Source: Micropterix aruncella
Lineage: Eukaryota > Arthropoda > Insecta > Lepidoptera > Micropterigidae
Reading direction: 5' to 3'
NCBI GenBank assembly: GCA_944548615.1
Contig: OX155980.1
Location: forward strand, 38,828,284-38,892,283
DNA length: 64,000 bases
Part shown: one piece after another, positions 1 through 10,115 of the stretch
How positions within the stretch are numbered: the first letter of the stretch is position 1
Layout of the letters: each line of letters begins with the position of its first letter
The notes under the pieces: model-generated
Databases searched by the model: none
What the model saw: the letters and a program-made list of their open reading frames with translations, nothing else
Told to the model about the DNA's origin: nothing
Position numbers and translations under genes: made by a program

Positions 1-229
1 TCAATTTGGCAATATGACTTTTATTGGAATATAAGCAGGAATTATATTACAAGCCATTTCAATAATGGCATCGTGACGGTTAAGCCCTCCCGGAATGTAA
101 GCGATTCGGAGATGATGGATTTACTCGTATACTGGGGCATTTAATGCTCATATCGACATTTATTAATCTACTGAAATATGCTATATACTGTAGCCGTGTC
201 CTTGTCGATTGTATGAGGCGTGAATATCG
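1..229. other. Unassigned AT-rich DNA
   Basis: No recognisable gene, repeat or RNA was seen. Short open frames here have no protein similarity that I recognise. Confidence 0.5.
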
Positions 230-440
230 ACCATTATGTACGAATGTACCGTCTGAACTATCTATTGCATGTCGACGTATAATAACCACTTACGATGCAA
301 GAGTCATTTCTGTACTACTGATGACGACTCAGACAGTTAGCCCTGCAGTGGCATTATTAATACTGGTATTTTCACATTACATTGCGTTGCAATCCAGTGC
401 AGCGGTGTTATTATCACAACATTACGTGCAATGCAACTTG
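230..440 (-). repeat. Interspersed repeat, family X, copy 1
   Basis: Read on the minus strand, this segment aligns with 36875-37045 on the plus strand. Shared blocks include TTATACGTCGACATGCAA, a GATAGT(T/C)CAGACGGTA block, a CAGTATTAA block and a TGTCTGAG block, in the same order and spacing, with scattered substitutions. Both copies give weakly similar short peptides, but neither frame looks like a known protein. This is a diverged dispersed repeat of unknown class. It may continue to about 560, because 500-556 matches another place in the window (39075-39130). Confidence 0.6.
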
Positions 441-499
441 TAATCGAAAATTTGACGATACGTATTTTTTTACGCAAACATGGCGTTTATATATTACGA

Positions 500-556
500 A
501 AATCTGTATAGATTTACGAGTGCAACACAATAGTCTAGAAATTTCCATTTCCCCTT
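500..556 (+). repeat. Short dispersed repeat matching 39075-39130
   Basis: The block around AGATTTACGAGTGCAACA is shared with 39075-39130 in the same orientation, and the match continues for about 50 bases with several substitutions. It lies beside the family X repeat, so it could be part of the same element. Confidence 0.5.
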
Positions 557-560
557 TACC

Positions 561-1894
561 ACTGGTAAAATTATTTTTCTAAGAAATTTTCTTCGAATAC
601 GCTCCATCATCAGGATGTACTTAGCATTCCTCATTTCTATCCTAGATGACGGCGTTGTGTTCTAAAATGCCCCTAATAAGAATATTTCATAATTTAAACA
701 TTCAGTATTATTGAATTTCTCATTGAACCATACAGTATTATTGAAGGTGCATTATTACAAAGACCATACAAATATTTAAAATGCGGGCGTGAAAATTCAA
801 CTGCATATATATAACGCCCAGATTCTTTACTTCGGAACATCTGTTTAAAGGTTCAGATTAGGGTTGAAACAGAAAGGCAGATGGCTCAACTCATGATATG
901 ATCATATAATATAAACACACTTACATTAACTGCCCGCTGCCTTGGGACAAGTCCTGGCACTTAGTTGAGCGGCAGCAGAACACATATGCTCATATCGGCT
1001 ATGTTCATTTGTTTTTTTTAATATAATGTGAATAAGTGTAGATAAATATAAATTGATATGAATTAGTAAGAGACATATGGTTTGGAAATTAATTAATTAA
1101 ATAAATATAATAAGAATGAGACTACCATTACAGTATCCTTACATTATATACCGACTTTTTCGCGTTTGGCCGCCATAGAGACATATACATATAAGAAACC
1201 TGTCGTCTTACTGGGATGACCTATACGTTCAGACGGAGGGTCGAATGATTCCTTGCAGCGTTTGGGTAGATAGTGTTTGTTGGCCGGCCCAACTCGTGGT
1301 TAATCTCCCATTTAATAGCCACTTCGGAGAGAATTACCTCAGTTAACACGGTGTGCAGATGCATCCTTCAGTTGTAGTCAGTTGAGATCTGCAGTGCGCC
1401 GAGGGAACAAAGTAGATATGTCGATTGCTACCGGCGAACCCGCCACCTCAGGGAGTTACAGCGACCGGTGCCATCCTTTCTCCCATGGGATGAACGCAAA
1501 TACTTCGACAAGCACAATCCACAGTTAAACTACGCCAGAGTCCAAAGCCTTATCGGGAACAGCAGATGTAGTTGCTGACCTGTTGCCACATATCCTAGAA
1601 ACGACCCGATGGCCATCTGATCCCGAGTGTCATGCGGGCAAAGGGCGCCACGGGCCCACGACTACTCTACGGCTAATAACAGGTAGACATCGGAACCGCG
1701 CGTACTAGTGCTGCGGGAGCGACATCGAATCTGGAACCAGACGAGAGGGTGGAGACATACATAAAAAAGGCTATAGATGCGAAAAATATATTGGTTCAAA
1801 TACATTTTAATGTTCCCTCTCGATCTACATGCTTGCCTAGGCTATTCTGCCTTCCCCTCGTCAAAAATAATTTTGCTTAGAATGTATCGATATA
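561..1894. other. Unassigned DNA with a GC-richer core at 1196-1750
   Basis: 561-1195 is AT-rich with nothing recognised. 1196-1750 is clearly richer in G+C and CpG than its surroundings, has no long open frame on either strand, and begins and ends abruptly. It resembles an old relic of a GC-rich element (for example a LINE 5' region or gag), but I see no diagnostic motif. Confidence 0.4.
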
Positions 1895-2403
1895 TGGTCT
1901 ACGAAATAGTATTTGACAAAAGTGTCGTTAAAATGTCATAAAATAAACAGTGATTCCCAACATGTTAGGGTTAGGGTTTTACTAATTAATCCTTATCCTA
2001 ATTTTCTTAATCCTAATTTAATTAATCCTAATTTTCCTAATCGTTTAGCTACTTACCAAGTTAATGATCATTGCGTTTGCATCATCATTATCAGTTCAGT
2101 CAAAGCTTTCACTTTCGTTTATCTGCACACTATCGCACTTTTGCTCTTCTATTTTCAAAGATGTTTCGCCCTTAGGAAGTAACTCGCGGTAATATTGCAG
2201 AAGAAAATGTTTCCTATTATTAGTGTTTTTGCTTGGAAATTGATACGTATAAATAATTAATATTATTAAGCGATCAAGGCGATTTAGTCTAACCATATCA
2301 AGCCATTAGACATTCGAAGATAGGTGTGAAAAAGGTCAGGATCGTTGTGAAAAACGTACCAATGTGCTAACGACACTTTTGTCAAATAATATTTCGTAGA
2401 CTA
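1895..2403. mobile_element. MITE with 36-bp TIRs and TA target duplication
   Basis: The left end starts TGGTCTACGAAATA and the right end, read in reverse complement, starts TAGTCTACGAAATA. The inverted match runs about 36 bases to GTGTCGTTA with only two mismatches. A TA dinucleotide flanks each end (1893-1894 and 2404-2405), as expected for Tc1/mariner superfamily insertions. The 509-bp interior has no transposase, so this is a non-autonomous element. The interior includes TTAGGGTTAGGG and several TTAATCCTAATT-like units (about 1966-2045). Confidence 0.75.
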
Positions 2404-4277
2404 TACAGAGCTTGTAATTCATATGATGATAATTTCTCATACGATAACATATTTGATACTTAGCTTGGTTTTAATTAAGTCCAAATTTGAAGTAAATAGA
2501 TAAACTGTACTTATTTATTTATTTAATCAATTTGTACCAATATTTCATACTCAATTTGTTCTGATTTGTATTTCATACACAATTTATCAATATTTTACAC
2601 TTAGAAGATTAATCGTAACGCTAACTCCTTATTATTACTACTTATGGAAACATCTTAATGGTGAATGTTCCTTATTGTTATAGTATATATATACGTTATT
2701 TGTAATATAGAGGTTTCCTTAATAAAGAAAAACAAAATAAAGTAAAAGAAAATGTAATATTATACACGACTATATAACAAGAAATGACGAATGAGTAGGC
2801 CTCTATTGAGGATGTTGGCACAAAAAGCCAGGCGTAAATATGCGAATGGCAACGATCAGCGAAACAAAAGCCCTCGTTGTGTTTCTTCCAAGCGCGCTTC
2901 AGACAATCGACTCGATTGTCTCTTATTTCAGACAGACAACGGCGCACAGTGAATCGTCTATTTGTAAATTTATTTTAATGTTGCTTTTCTCTGAATTTAA
3001 TGTTAAAATATTTAGGTAATGTACCACTTCGAGTTGGGTCGTAGGAGATATCGTCTAATAATATCGCATCGACAACGATTGAGTGAACTGACATTGTTAT
3101 GTTGTAAACCCCAGTTTAATCGCTGAAACCTTGTCATAGTCTGGAAAACAACTGTTGGTAAAATGAAATGGACTAATCGCCTCAATAACATAAAGTTTTA
3201 TTACGCCGTTTTATTACGCCTACGATATTACATTAATATAGTGTGAATGTTGCCTACATTTTTGAACAGGCGAATTTATACCATATCCTAATGTTGAAGT
3301 ATGCCTCTGTCTATAATATTGAAATTGCCCGACAATACTCCGACCAACTTTCATATGTAATGAAGTCTTTCCTTACAGTAGAGTAACTAGCTGAAGGTAA
3401 TTTTAAGAGAAAATAAAAATGGTTTAATTATTTTTCTCAAAATTTATAGCAAAATAGCGTAAGTTCCTTAAACGCTAAATCAAATACTAAGTAGTAAAGT
3501 CGTAAGGTGATCACTTACGTCCATTCAACGTACAAGGAAAATATTCAACATGAGGTTCGTACTATTTACCATCAACGTCTTTTCCAGTACATCCCTTTCG
3601 ATAAATAGGCGAAATTGAATCTTAGCAAACCTATGAAATTTTCATTAACGCCCTTTCGCCTTAGTTTATCTCTTGGTAAGAGCGCTCATACAAAAATATC
3701 AAAATAAACAGACAGATAGACTCTCTTATGTCGATTCTAAGTATATATCTTCGATGTGCGCTTAAGGTTAATGGGTGCATGAATGATATATTTATATAAT
3801 TAATTATGGATGTCCTTATATACATAGGAATGCTAAACTCCACCCTCCCTTCGTTTGATAATGCATTTCGTGTCAATTTGATTGTTTGACTTAAAAACTA
3901 GCCTCGGAAGGTGTATAAGATACCCCTACATTTGGTTCTCGCTGCAATTCGGGTTTGAGGGGAGGAGCTTCTGAAAGAAATTTATCTCTGAAAAATTAAA
4001 CAAATTAAGAAATGTGAATAAAATTATACTACAATCGAATGTTCTACGATGCTGACTTCCGGAAGCTTAGGATAGGGGTATTATTTGGGAGGTGGTTTCA
4101 AAAGAGAGAGAGTGCAATATATGTATTGTGAAGAAGAATAAAAGTGTGACTGAGATGAAGCACACGAATGGGTGTCTATTTGGGGAATGAGTTCTAGGCG
4201 TAGGAGGAACATTGATTATAGTGGAAAGAATACCTGTAGTTGGGGCAATCGGCTTCTCCATGTATGTAGTGTAACTG
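2404..4277. other. Unassigned AT-rich DNA
   Basis: I see no recognisable coding region, terminal repeat or RNA gene. A near-palindrome lies around 3504-3522 (CGTAAG...CTTACG), too short to interpret. Confidence 0.45.
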
Positions 4278-4529
4278 TTAATTGTCTTGGGAGTCTCTGG
4301 GGGTAGCGGGTTCAGTAATAGTGCTGGTAATGGGCGTGGGAGGTGCAGGGAGTTCTAAAGCTCGGTTCGTCAGTAAAGGTTTACGGGATTCTTGGATACC
4401 CATTATTATCGCTTTGGCCAATGAATGGTTGTCATCGGCAGGCTTCTTACATTGTCTGCTCCCGTAGGGCCTTCCTCCACTAGGGCTGTGTCTCAGTGGG
4501 GACATTGTATGTATTTTAAATACAAGCAC
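4278..4529 (-). other. Open frame of 83 codons, not recognised
   Basis: The predicted peptide is rich in Pro, Ser and Thr in its C-terminal half (for example ELPAPPTPITST) and has no domain that I recognise. It lies downstream, on the same strand, of the gypsy pol relic at 4678-5626, so it could be an unplaced piece of that element or chance. I do not call it a gene. Confidence 0.2.
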
Positions 4530-4677
4530 GTTTATTCCAATTAAAGGTCTGCCATCTCCTCCCTCGTTGGCTTTAGTTTATATACTGTCCGATTGTAGAT
4601 GTTACTGAAGCACTGTTCACTTATCACTAATCACTATTCGGGCGTGTATTGTCTTTTCTATTGTTAATGTTCTAGAA

Positions 4678-5626
4678 TTACACTTTTTTGGCTGGTATTG
4701 ATCCACCGTATCGATCCACAAATATCCGGTAGAAATTGCATAAGCCCAAGAATGCACGTAGCTGCTTAGGTTTCTTGGGTGTTGGGAAGTCTTGTATGAC
4801 GGATACTTTGTCTTCGGACATTTTAGGCCATCTACAGTGATATCGAATCCCAGTAGTTAACCTTCGGTCTTCAAGAAGTGACACTTTGGTAACGAGCACG
4901 TCAAGCCTGCTCACTGTAACTTATATAAGACTTGATTTAAATGTTGTATGTGTTTAGTAAAGTCCCCAGTAGTATAGATAGCGAGATCATACACATAATT
5001 TAGGCAAAAACCTCTCACTTCTGGGCCTAAGATGATGTCCATAGCCCTAGAGAAACTGCCAATAGATGTCTTCAGACCCTGTGTTAGGACTTTATATACA
5101 AAGCCTTTTCCGTTGTAGGTGAACCCTGTGTATTTAATACTGTCTGGGCATCTCGTCCAACTTAGCTGTGACATTTTATCTGTATGCTAACGGGTGGGTA
5201 TGATCTTGCAATGAATGGTTTTTCTTCCAATAATTTAATTTCATGTTGGTACATTTTTGTCCGACCTGGTTTATCGCTGAATACTGTACTGTTACCTTCT
5301 AAGGTTTTAATCAGCGCTTGTTTCTGCAATCGCGTGAGCTCAAGAGTTGCCATGTGTTCTTTTATTGTGGGAGTTTTGGTTGTGGTAACATTGATATGCC
5401 CAGCCAGTGGTATTCCTTCAATGTCCGATTTTGTTGACCTCTCATCCCTGCTAACATCAGATCTGTCGAATTCTATGGCCAGTTTCTGGGACCGTAGTGC
5501 TAACGTGTTGCTAGGTTTTCCTCGGGTATTTATTACTGCCTGATGTGCTTCTAGAAAATCGTACCCCAAGATTATTGGTCGTATGAGCCCTTCTACAATT
5601 AGAAATTGTGTATTTATGGTATTCAT
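4678..5626 (-). pseudogene. Ty3/gypsy LTR-retrotransposon pol relic
   Basis: Three minus-strand frames carry successive pieces of a gypsy pol. 5626-5162 has the protease end (ILGYDFL) and the protease-RT linker. 5174-4911 resumes in the RT palm with KYTGFTYNGKGF, GLKTS and AMDIILGPEVRGF, then YVYDLAIY where the family has YVDD. 4914-4678 holds the RT-RNase H connection (PTPKKPKQLRAFLGLCNFY). The RT fingers and first palm block, normally about 90 residues between linker and palm, are missing at about 5165-5180. The frame changes twice. RNase H, integrase, gag and LTRs are not visible. The first Asp of the catalytic YVDD box is replaced by Tyr. It is certainly inactive; family assignment is secure at the Ty3/gypsy level only. 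Confidence 0.85.
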
Positions 5627-6082
5627 ATTTCCTAATAATAATTGTTTCAGTTGAGCGTTGTGGCGCCCTTAAAAAGTATGCGCACTGTTCGGCTATACTA
5701 AAATATATTTTAGTGGGATAGGCCATGGTTTCAGATACATGGATATAATATAGATAGGAATTTTTGTACAACATCCCTACTTACGGCGACACTAAATCAA
5801 TAGAATTGAAAGCCTTTACCAAGTCATTAAGTATAATTTACAATGATTTGCTCTATTCATCTTCTAAAATTGTCAGTGGTTTATGATACTTAAGTGTCGT
5901 GTTTATCAGCTTAAAATGAACCCAACTTTGAGGAGGTTCTAATCGTAATAATCTTTCCCTGTTCATTTTCTTAAAGCAGATGTTCCTGCCCTACACAAAC
6001 ATGCTCTCTGGTTTATCCACCGTGAACCAGAACAGGATACCGTCTAATTTAATCTACTGAGAAACAGTTATATAAATTTAAA
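5627..6082. other. Unassigned DNA
   Basis: Nothing recognised. No LTR of the neighbouring gypsy relic could be paired by eye. Confidence 0.4.
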
Positions 6083-6756
6083 GGGGTATTCTGGTTTAGC
6101 GACCTAAATTTTAGGCAATTTTCCGAGTAGGATTAAAAAAAAACATTTTTACAAAATGTTCATTAACGTTTCAAGAACACAACAAAAAAACAAAAAAAAT
6201 ATATAGTGTTAAAGGCTAGTGACGCGGGGCTTAAAAAAGGTGCATCCTGGTTGACATGTTTCCAACCCTCGTCGCTATGACCCGGACCTTGGAAAGAAAG
6301 GTATTATATTTTTTCCGCAAAATATCGACTATTTGAAAAATTTAGCGATGATTTCCACCGAATTTTAAATAAATCGTTTAAGTATAACTTAAGTTATCAT
6401 GTCGCCTAGGTCGAAAAAAAGTGTTTAAAGTTTCGAGAGCGTAATTCAGATAATGGTACTTAATTCTCACATTTGGTTCTACTTCAAAATTAACAATTTC
6501 TGAAGTTCTTACAGCTAAGCGAGCTGTTCTAGCTTCATAATCATGAAGTCGGGGATTACATTATAGCACGGGGGTCTATTGATCGATTCGTTTTGGCACG
6601 ATCGGTTTATTTGCCAGGTCACAAAAGTCGCTGAAACTCCGAAAATAATTCGAATTTTGAAAAATCCTTTTGAGGGTATATTCCTTAAAGGTCTAAATAT
6701 TGAAAATTTGCAAAGCAAAAAGACGATTTTTTCAAATTCCTAAACCAGAATACCCC
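6083..6756. mobile_element. Non-autonomous TIR element
   Basis: The left end GGGGTATTCTGGTTTAG (6083-6099) is matched exactly in reverse complement at 6740-6756, followed by a run of C to about 6765. The ~670-bp interior has no transposase and shows AT-rich, partly self-complementary stretches near both ends. The poly-C expansion hides any target duplication, so the superfamily is undetermined. Confidence 0.6.
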
Positions 6757-7452
6757 CCCCCCCCCTCCCCTACCTTAAGGCGAGTTTTGTCTCCGATGTC
6801 TCCGATTCAAGTTAAAGGTCGTTTTATTAGGGCTGTCGACTCTGTGTGCGGCGAGAGGCTGCTGCCATGTCGCCATTCACGATGCACTCATATACCGGCA
6901 CCATTCGCAACTTTGCTTCCAATAAATGACGCTGGTATAATGCCAAAACAGTGCCGTTAAACTTTCCTTGCCAGTAACTGCGATATATGCAGATGAAAGT
7001 GCGGTAAAATAAACAATTATGTTTTCGAAATGCTTAATCGTATAATTATATTTTTCCCTCTCACATTATTGGGATTCTCTTATTCAGAACAAAATATAAT
7101 GCGGTTAATAGTTTACAACCATGACTGAAGATGTTTGGGTCCCAAACTTGTGTATAGTTTCAGTTCCGTGCATATTTCCAGTATTTCAAAAAATGGAAAC
7201 AGAATACACTAAGAAAAATGTTACTGTGAATTCACCTAATGTATTCAGTAGTAAAATAATTCTATGAATCCTTTGATGACGTGATGATTTCATTGTGCGT
7301 TTATATCGTTGTCGGAATTTTTTAGTTGGCAGTCATCTAAAAGTTGCAATATTTCTGCTATGATAACTGATGTGATATGCTTAAATTCTATATAAAATTT
7401 TATCTAATTTAATATAATTTTGCTACCGCATTATACTTTACATGATATCATT
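6757..7452. other. Unassigned DNA after a poly-C run
   Basis: A homopolymer of C occupies about 6752-6765. The rest has no feature that I recognise. Confidence 0.4.
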
Positions 7453-7740
7453 ATTCCACTTCTTTCCACTTGATAAATTCCCAATTCTGGTTGATAAATT
7501 CCGAGTATGACGTTATGAATTCACCATATTGTAATATTATGAAGTAAGATTATTTCATAGTACTTTAATGAAGTTTATTTTTAATCTCCATAAAATTATC
7601 ATTCCACTTCTTTCCACTTGATGAATTCCCAATTCTGGTTGATGAATTTCGAGTATCGATTATGAATTCACCATATTGTAATAGGATTATTTCAGAGTAC
7701 TTTTATGCATGAATTTCATTTTTATCCACATAAAATTATC
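7453..7740. repeat. Direct tandem duplication, ~148-bp unit
   Basis: The block starting ATTCCACTTCTTTCCACTTG occurs at 7453 and again at 7601. The following sequence, through AATTCACCATATTGTAATA to CATAAAATTATC, is repeated in order with small indels. This is two diverged copies, so an old duplication. Confidence 0.8.
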
Positions 7741-9217
7741 TTTTTTGAATGTAACGAAAATTAAAAAAAATAACTCTTTCGTTAAACACACGTTGAAAAC
7801 ATTAACTTTCATAGACTATTTATTATATTAATGTAAAACAGATTTTGATGAAATTATTTTATTGCAGACATAGGTACATATTTAGCAGTATACACGGTTT
7901 GTTATTTATTTCTGAACCATTCTCGGAAGTATTTCTGTATGGGAGTACGGTCACCTCGGTCTCCAAATCACATCTTTCTTCGGTTGACTGCAAAATATCA
8001 TTCACTAATTTGTAGTTTTGCGTCCACACTAACCCTTTATGCATCGGCATCCCTTTATGCGCCACTAATGTACGGTTAATCCGAGTGTCGGATCGTTTAT
8101 TCGTTGTCATTTTCATTCAATTAAACTGCTTTGACCAATCACGTTTTTATCCGTGAAGCGACCGAGCCCTTTCGGAGTAACGCTAGCGTAAAATGTTAAC
8201 GGACGAATGGGAAGTATTACCGGCACTAATCGATGGCATCCTGCCTCCAGCTTTTGCACTTGCCTGACCCACTTACGCGCTACGCCGTTAATTATATTAT
8301 CAAACCGGCATCATAGATAATCAGTTTAACCGGGTTTATCCTTTCATTTTCCCATACCAAGCAAGCACTGAGGATACATTATTACGTGAGTGGGTAGTTG
8401 TTCTTTCGCTATGTCGCCCTGCCATACCGGGTCTGGAGACAAAACGATTTCAACGACGGATTCTATATGTTCTACTAAATAATTATTATAATAGCGTGAT
8501 AAGGCCCAAAAATGTGCTTATCAGCTCCGACTCGAGACTGGAGTTTATTCTTGAAATGCGATTGTCATTGAATATTCAATAAGCAAAGGCGGTAAATAAA
8601 CTCATCTCTTTAATACTGAAAGCATGTTTATACTTTTGTTCATATAACATTGCTTGTTTGATTAATTGATTGATTGATTGAACGTATATTACTATGTTAT
8701 GAGTTATTCAATTTTAAAATATTCTACTTAGATGGCGCTAACATTAATTCATTTATAAAAACATAACGATTTTTGTTAACTCTAGATTTTACTAACAATG
8801 AAATCCTCGTACCTAGGAGTTTAAATAAGATCGATTCATAAAGAGTAAACTACAAAAAATTGGAGAAATTTTTAAAATTTACTAGTATTAATAAAAAAAT
8901 GAGTGTTTGCAACATGCAACGCAACGTTCACACCTTTGGACGACGTCACGCGCATGAAAATAGCATAGACTGCACGTTCACACTGCAAACGAGCTGCAAC
9001 AACCTGCACGTATCGTTTCCGCCAGTTTAACGCAAGCTCTCGTTGAAACATGTTGTCCGATCAAGCTTTCGCTAACAACTCAGCAAAATCACCCAAGGTT
9101 TATTTATTATTCAAGAGGTTAAGAAATAAATTATGTTTATGTTAAACATTCATTTCATTCATTTAGAATAGCATAGTTAATATTGTCTTTATATGCTATG
9201 TATTCAGTGCCATGCCA
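7741..9217. other. Unassigned DNA
   Basis: No gene recognised. A short (TGAT)n run lies near 8659-8679. A segment around 8915-9040 has two CGTTCACAC blocks but no paired termini. Confidence 0.4.
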
Positions 9218-9265
9218 ATGCTTATATGCCTAGATGCTTATATGCCTAGATGCTTATATGCCAGG
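9218..9265. repeat. Minisatellite, 3 x 16 bp
   Basis: Three consecutive copies of ATGCTTATATGCCTAG, the third with two differences at its end. Confidence 0.85.
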
Positions 9266-9772
9266 ATAATCATACGCCTGTCTTCTTATATCAGATGGCG
9301 TACAGCAGCGATGTTTTCTTGTGTTAGATATATTTTTGGTCGACCTGTAAATGGTACTACGGAATACACGTCAAACGTCGAAATTCCAAATATCAGCTAT
9401 ATATTTTTGTTATACTATGTATATACTTCTCAATAGTAAACATAAATAAACCTGTAAGACGTTGTCTGATGCAAACCTTTTCGAAATTTATAAATTATAG
9501 AGCGGATTATTTTCGCGTCAGTTTCATTTTCTCCGTCGACACATCAACGTGTAATTGTCATTGTTGCCTAATTATGCATTTTTTTTCTCTCTGTAAACGG
9601 TGTTAGCTTAATTATTTATTTTTTTTTTATTTATTTTTATTTTTTTATTTATCCATATTAATAACATATAATTAATTAATTACAAACTATTGATTAAAAA
9701 ACTAGTAGTGCTTAACATTAATACTTAATTAATCATTGATAAAAAAAAAAAGGTACAGGCTCATGTGGATTT

Positions 9773-9810
9773 TACTGCCTCACTAGGCTTGGGCCTGTGT
9801 CGAGGCAGTA
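9773..9810 (-). other. 3' UTR stem-loop of the LINE
   Basis: TACTGCCTC (9773-9781) pairs perfectly with GAGGCAGTA (9802-9810) across a 20-base loop. Stem-loops near the 3' end are a known RT recognition feature in several LINE clades; that role here is an inference. Confidence 0.5.
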
Positions 9811-10115
9811 GTCTAGTGAAGGATGTCTAGTAGCAGCCGTGTGTTTAAAAAAAATATAATAATATATATATACATACATATACACATGTATATATATAAA
9901 CAGACACACATATACACACACATACACATATACAATATACATAACATAATAGTAATATAACACTAATATTATATTTATATACAATATATATAATATATAA
10001 CATTATTGATAGATATTTTTACCTTAATGATAATTATAACGAAGATATGTAGTTAACGTAGATATGTAGAGCAAAATACCAAAAAAAAGAACAACAGCAA
10101 TAATACTATTTTTTT

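Noticed and set aside
1966..1981. TTAGGGTTAGGG as telomeric sequence
   Set aside because: Only two units, inside a MITE, and the usual insect repeat is TTAGG.
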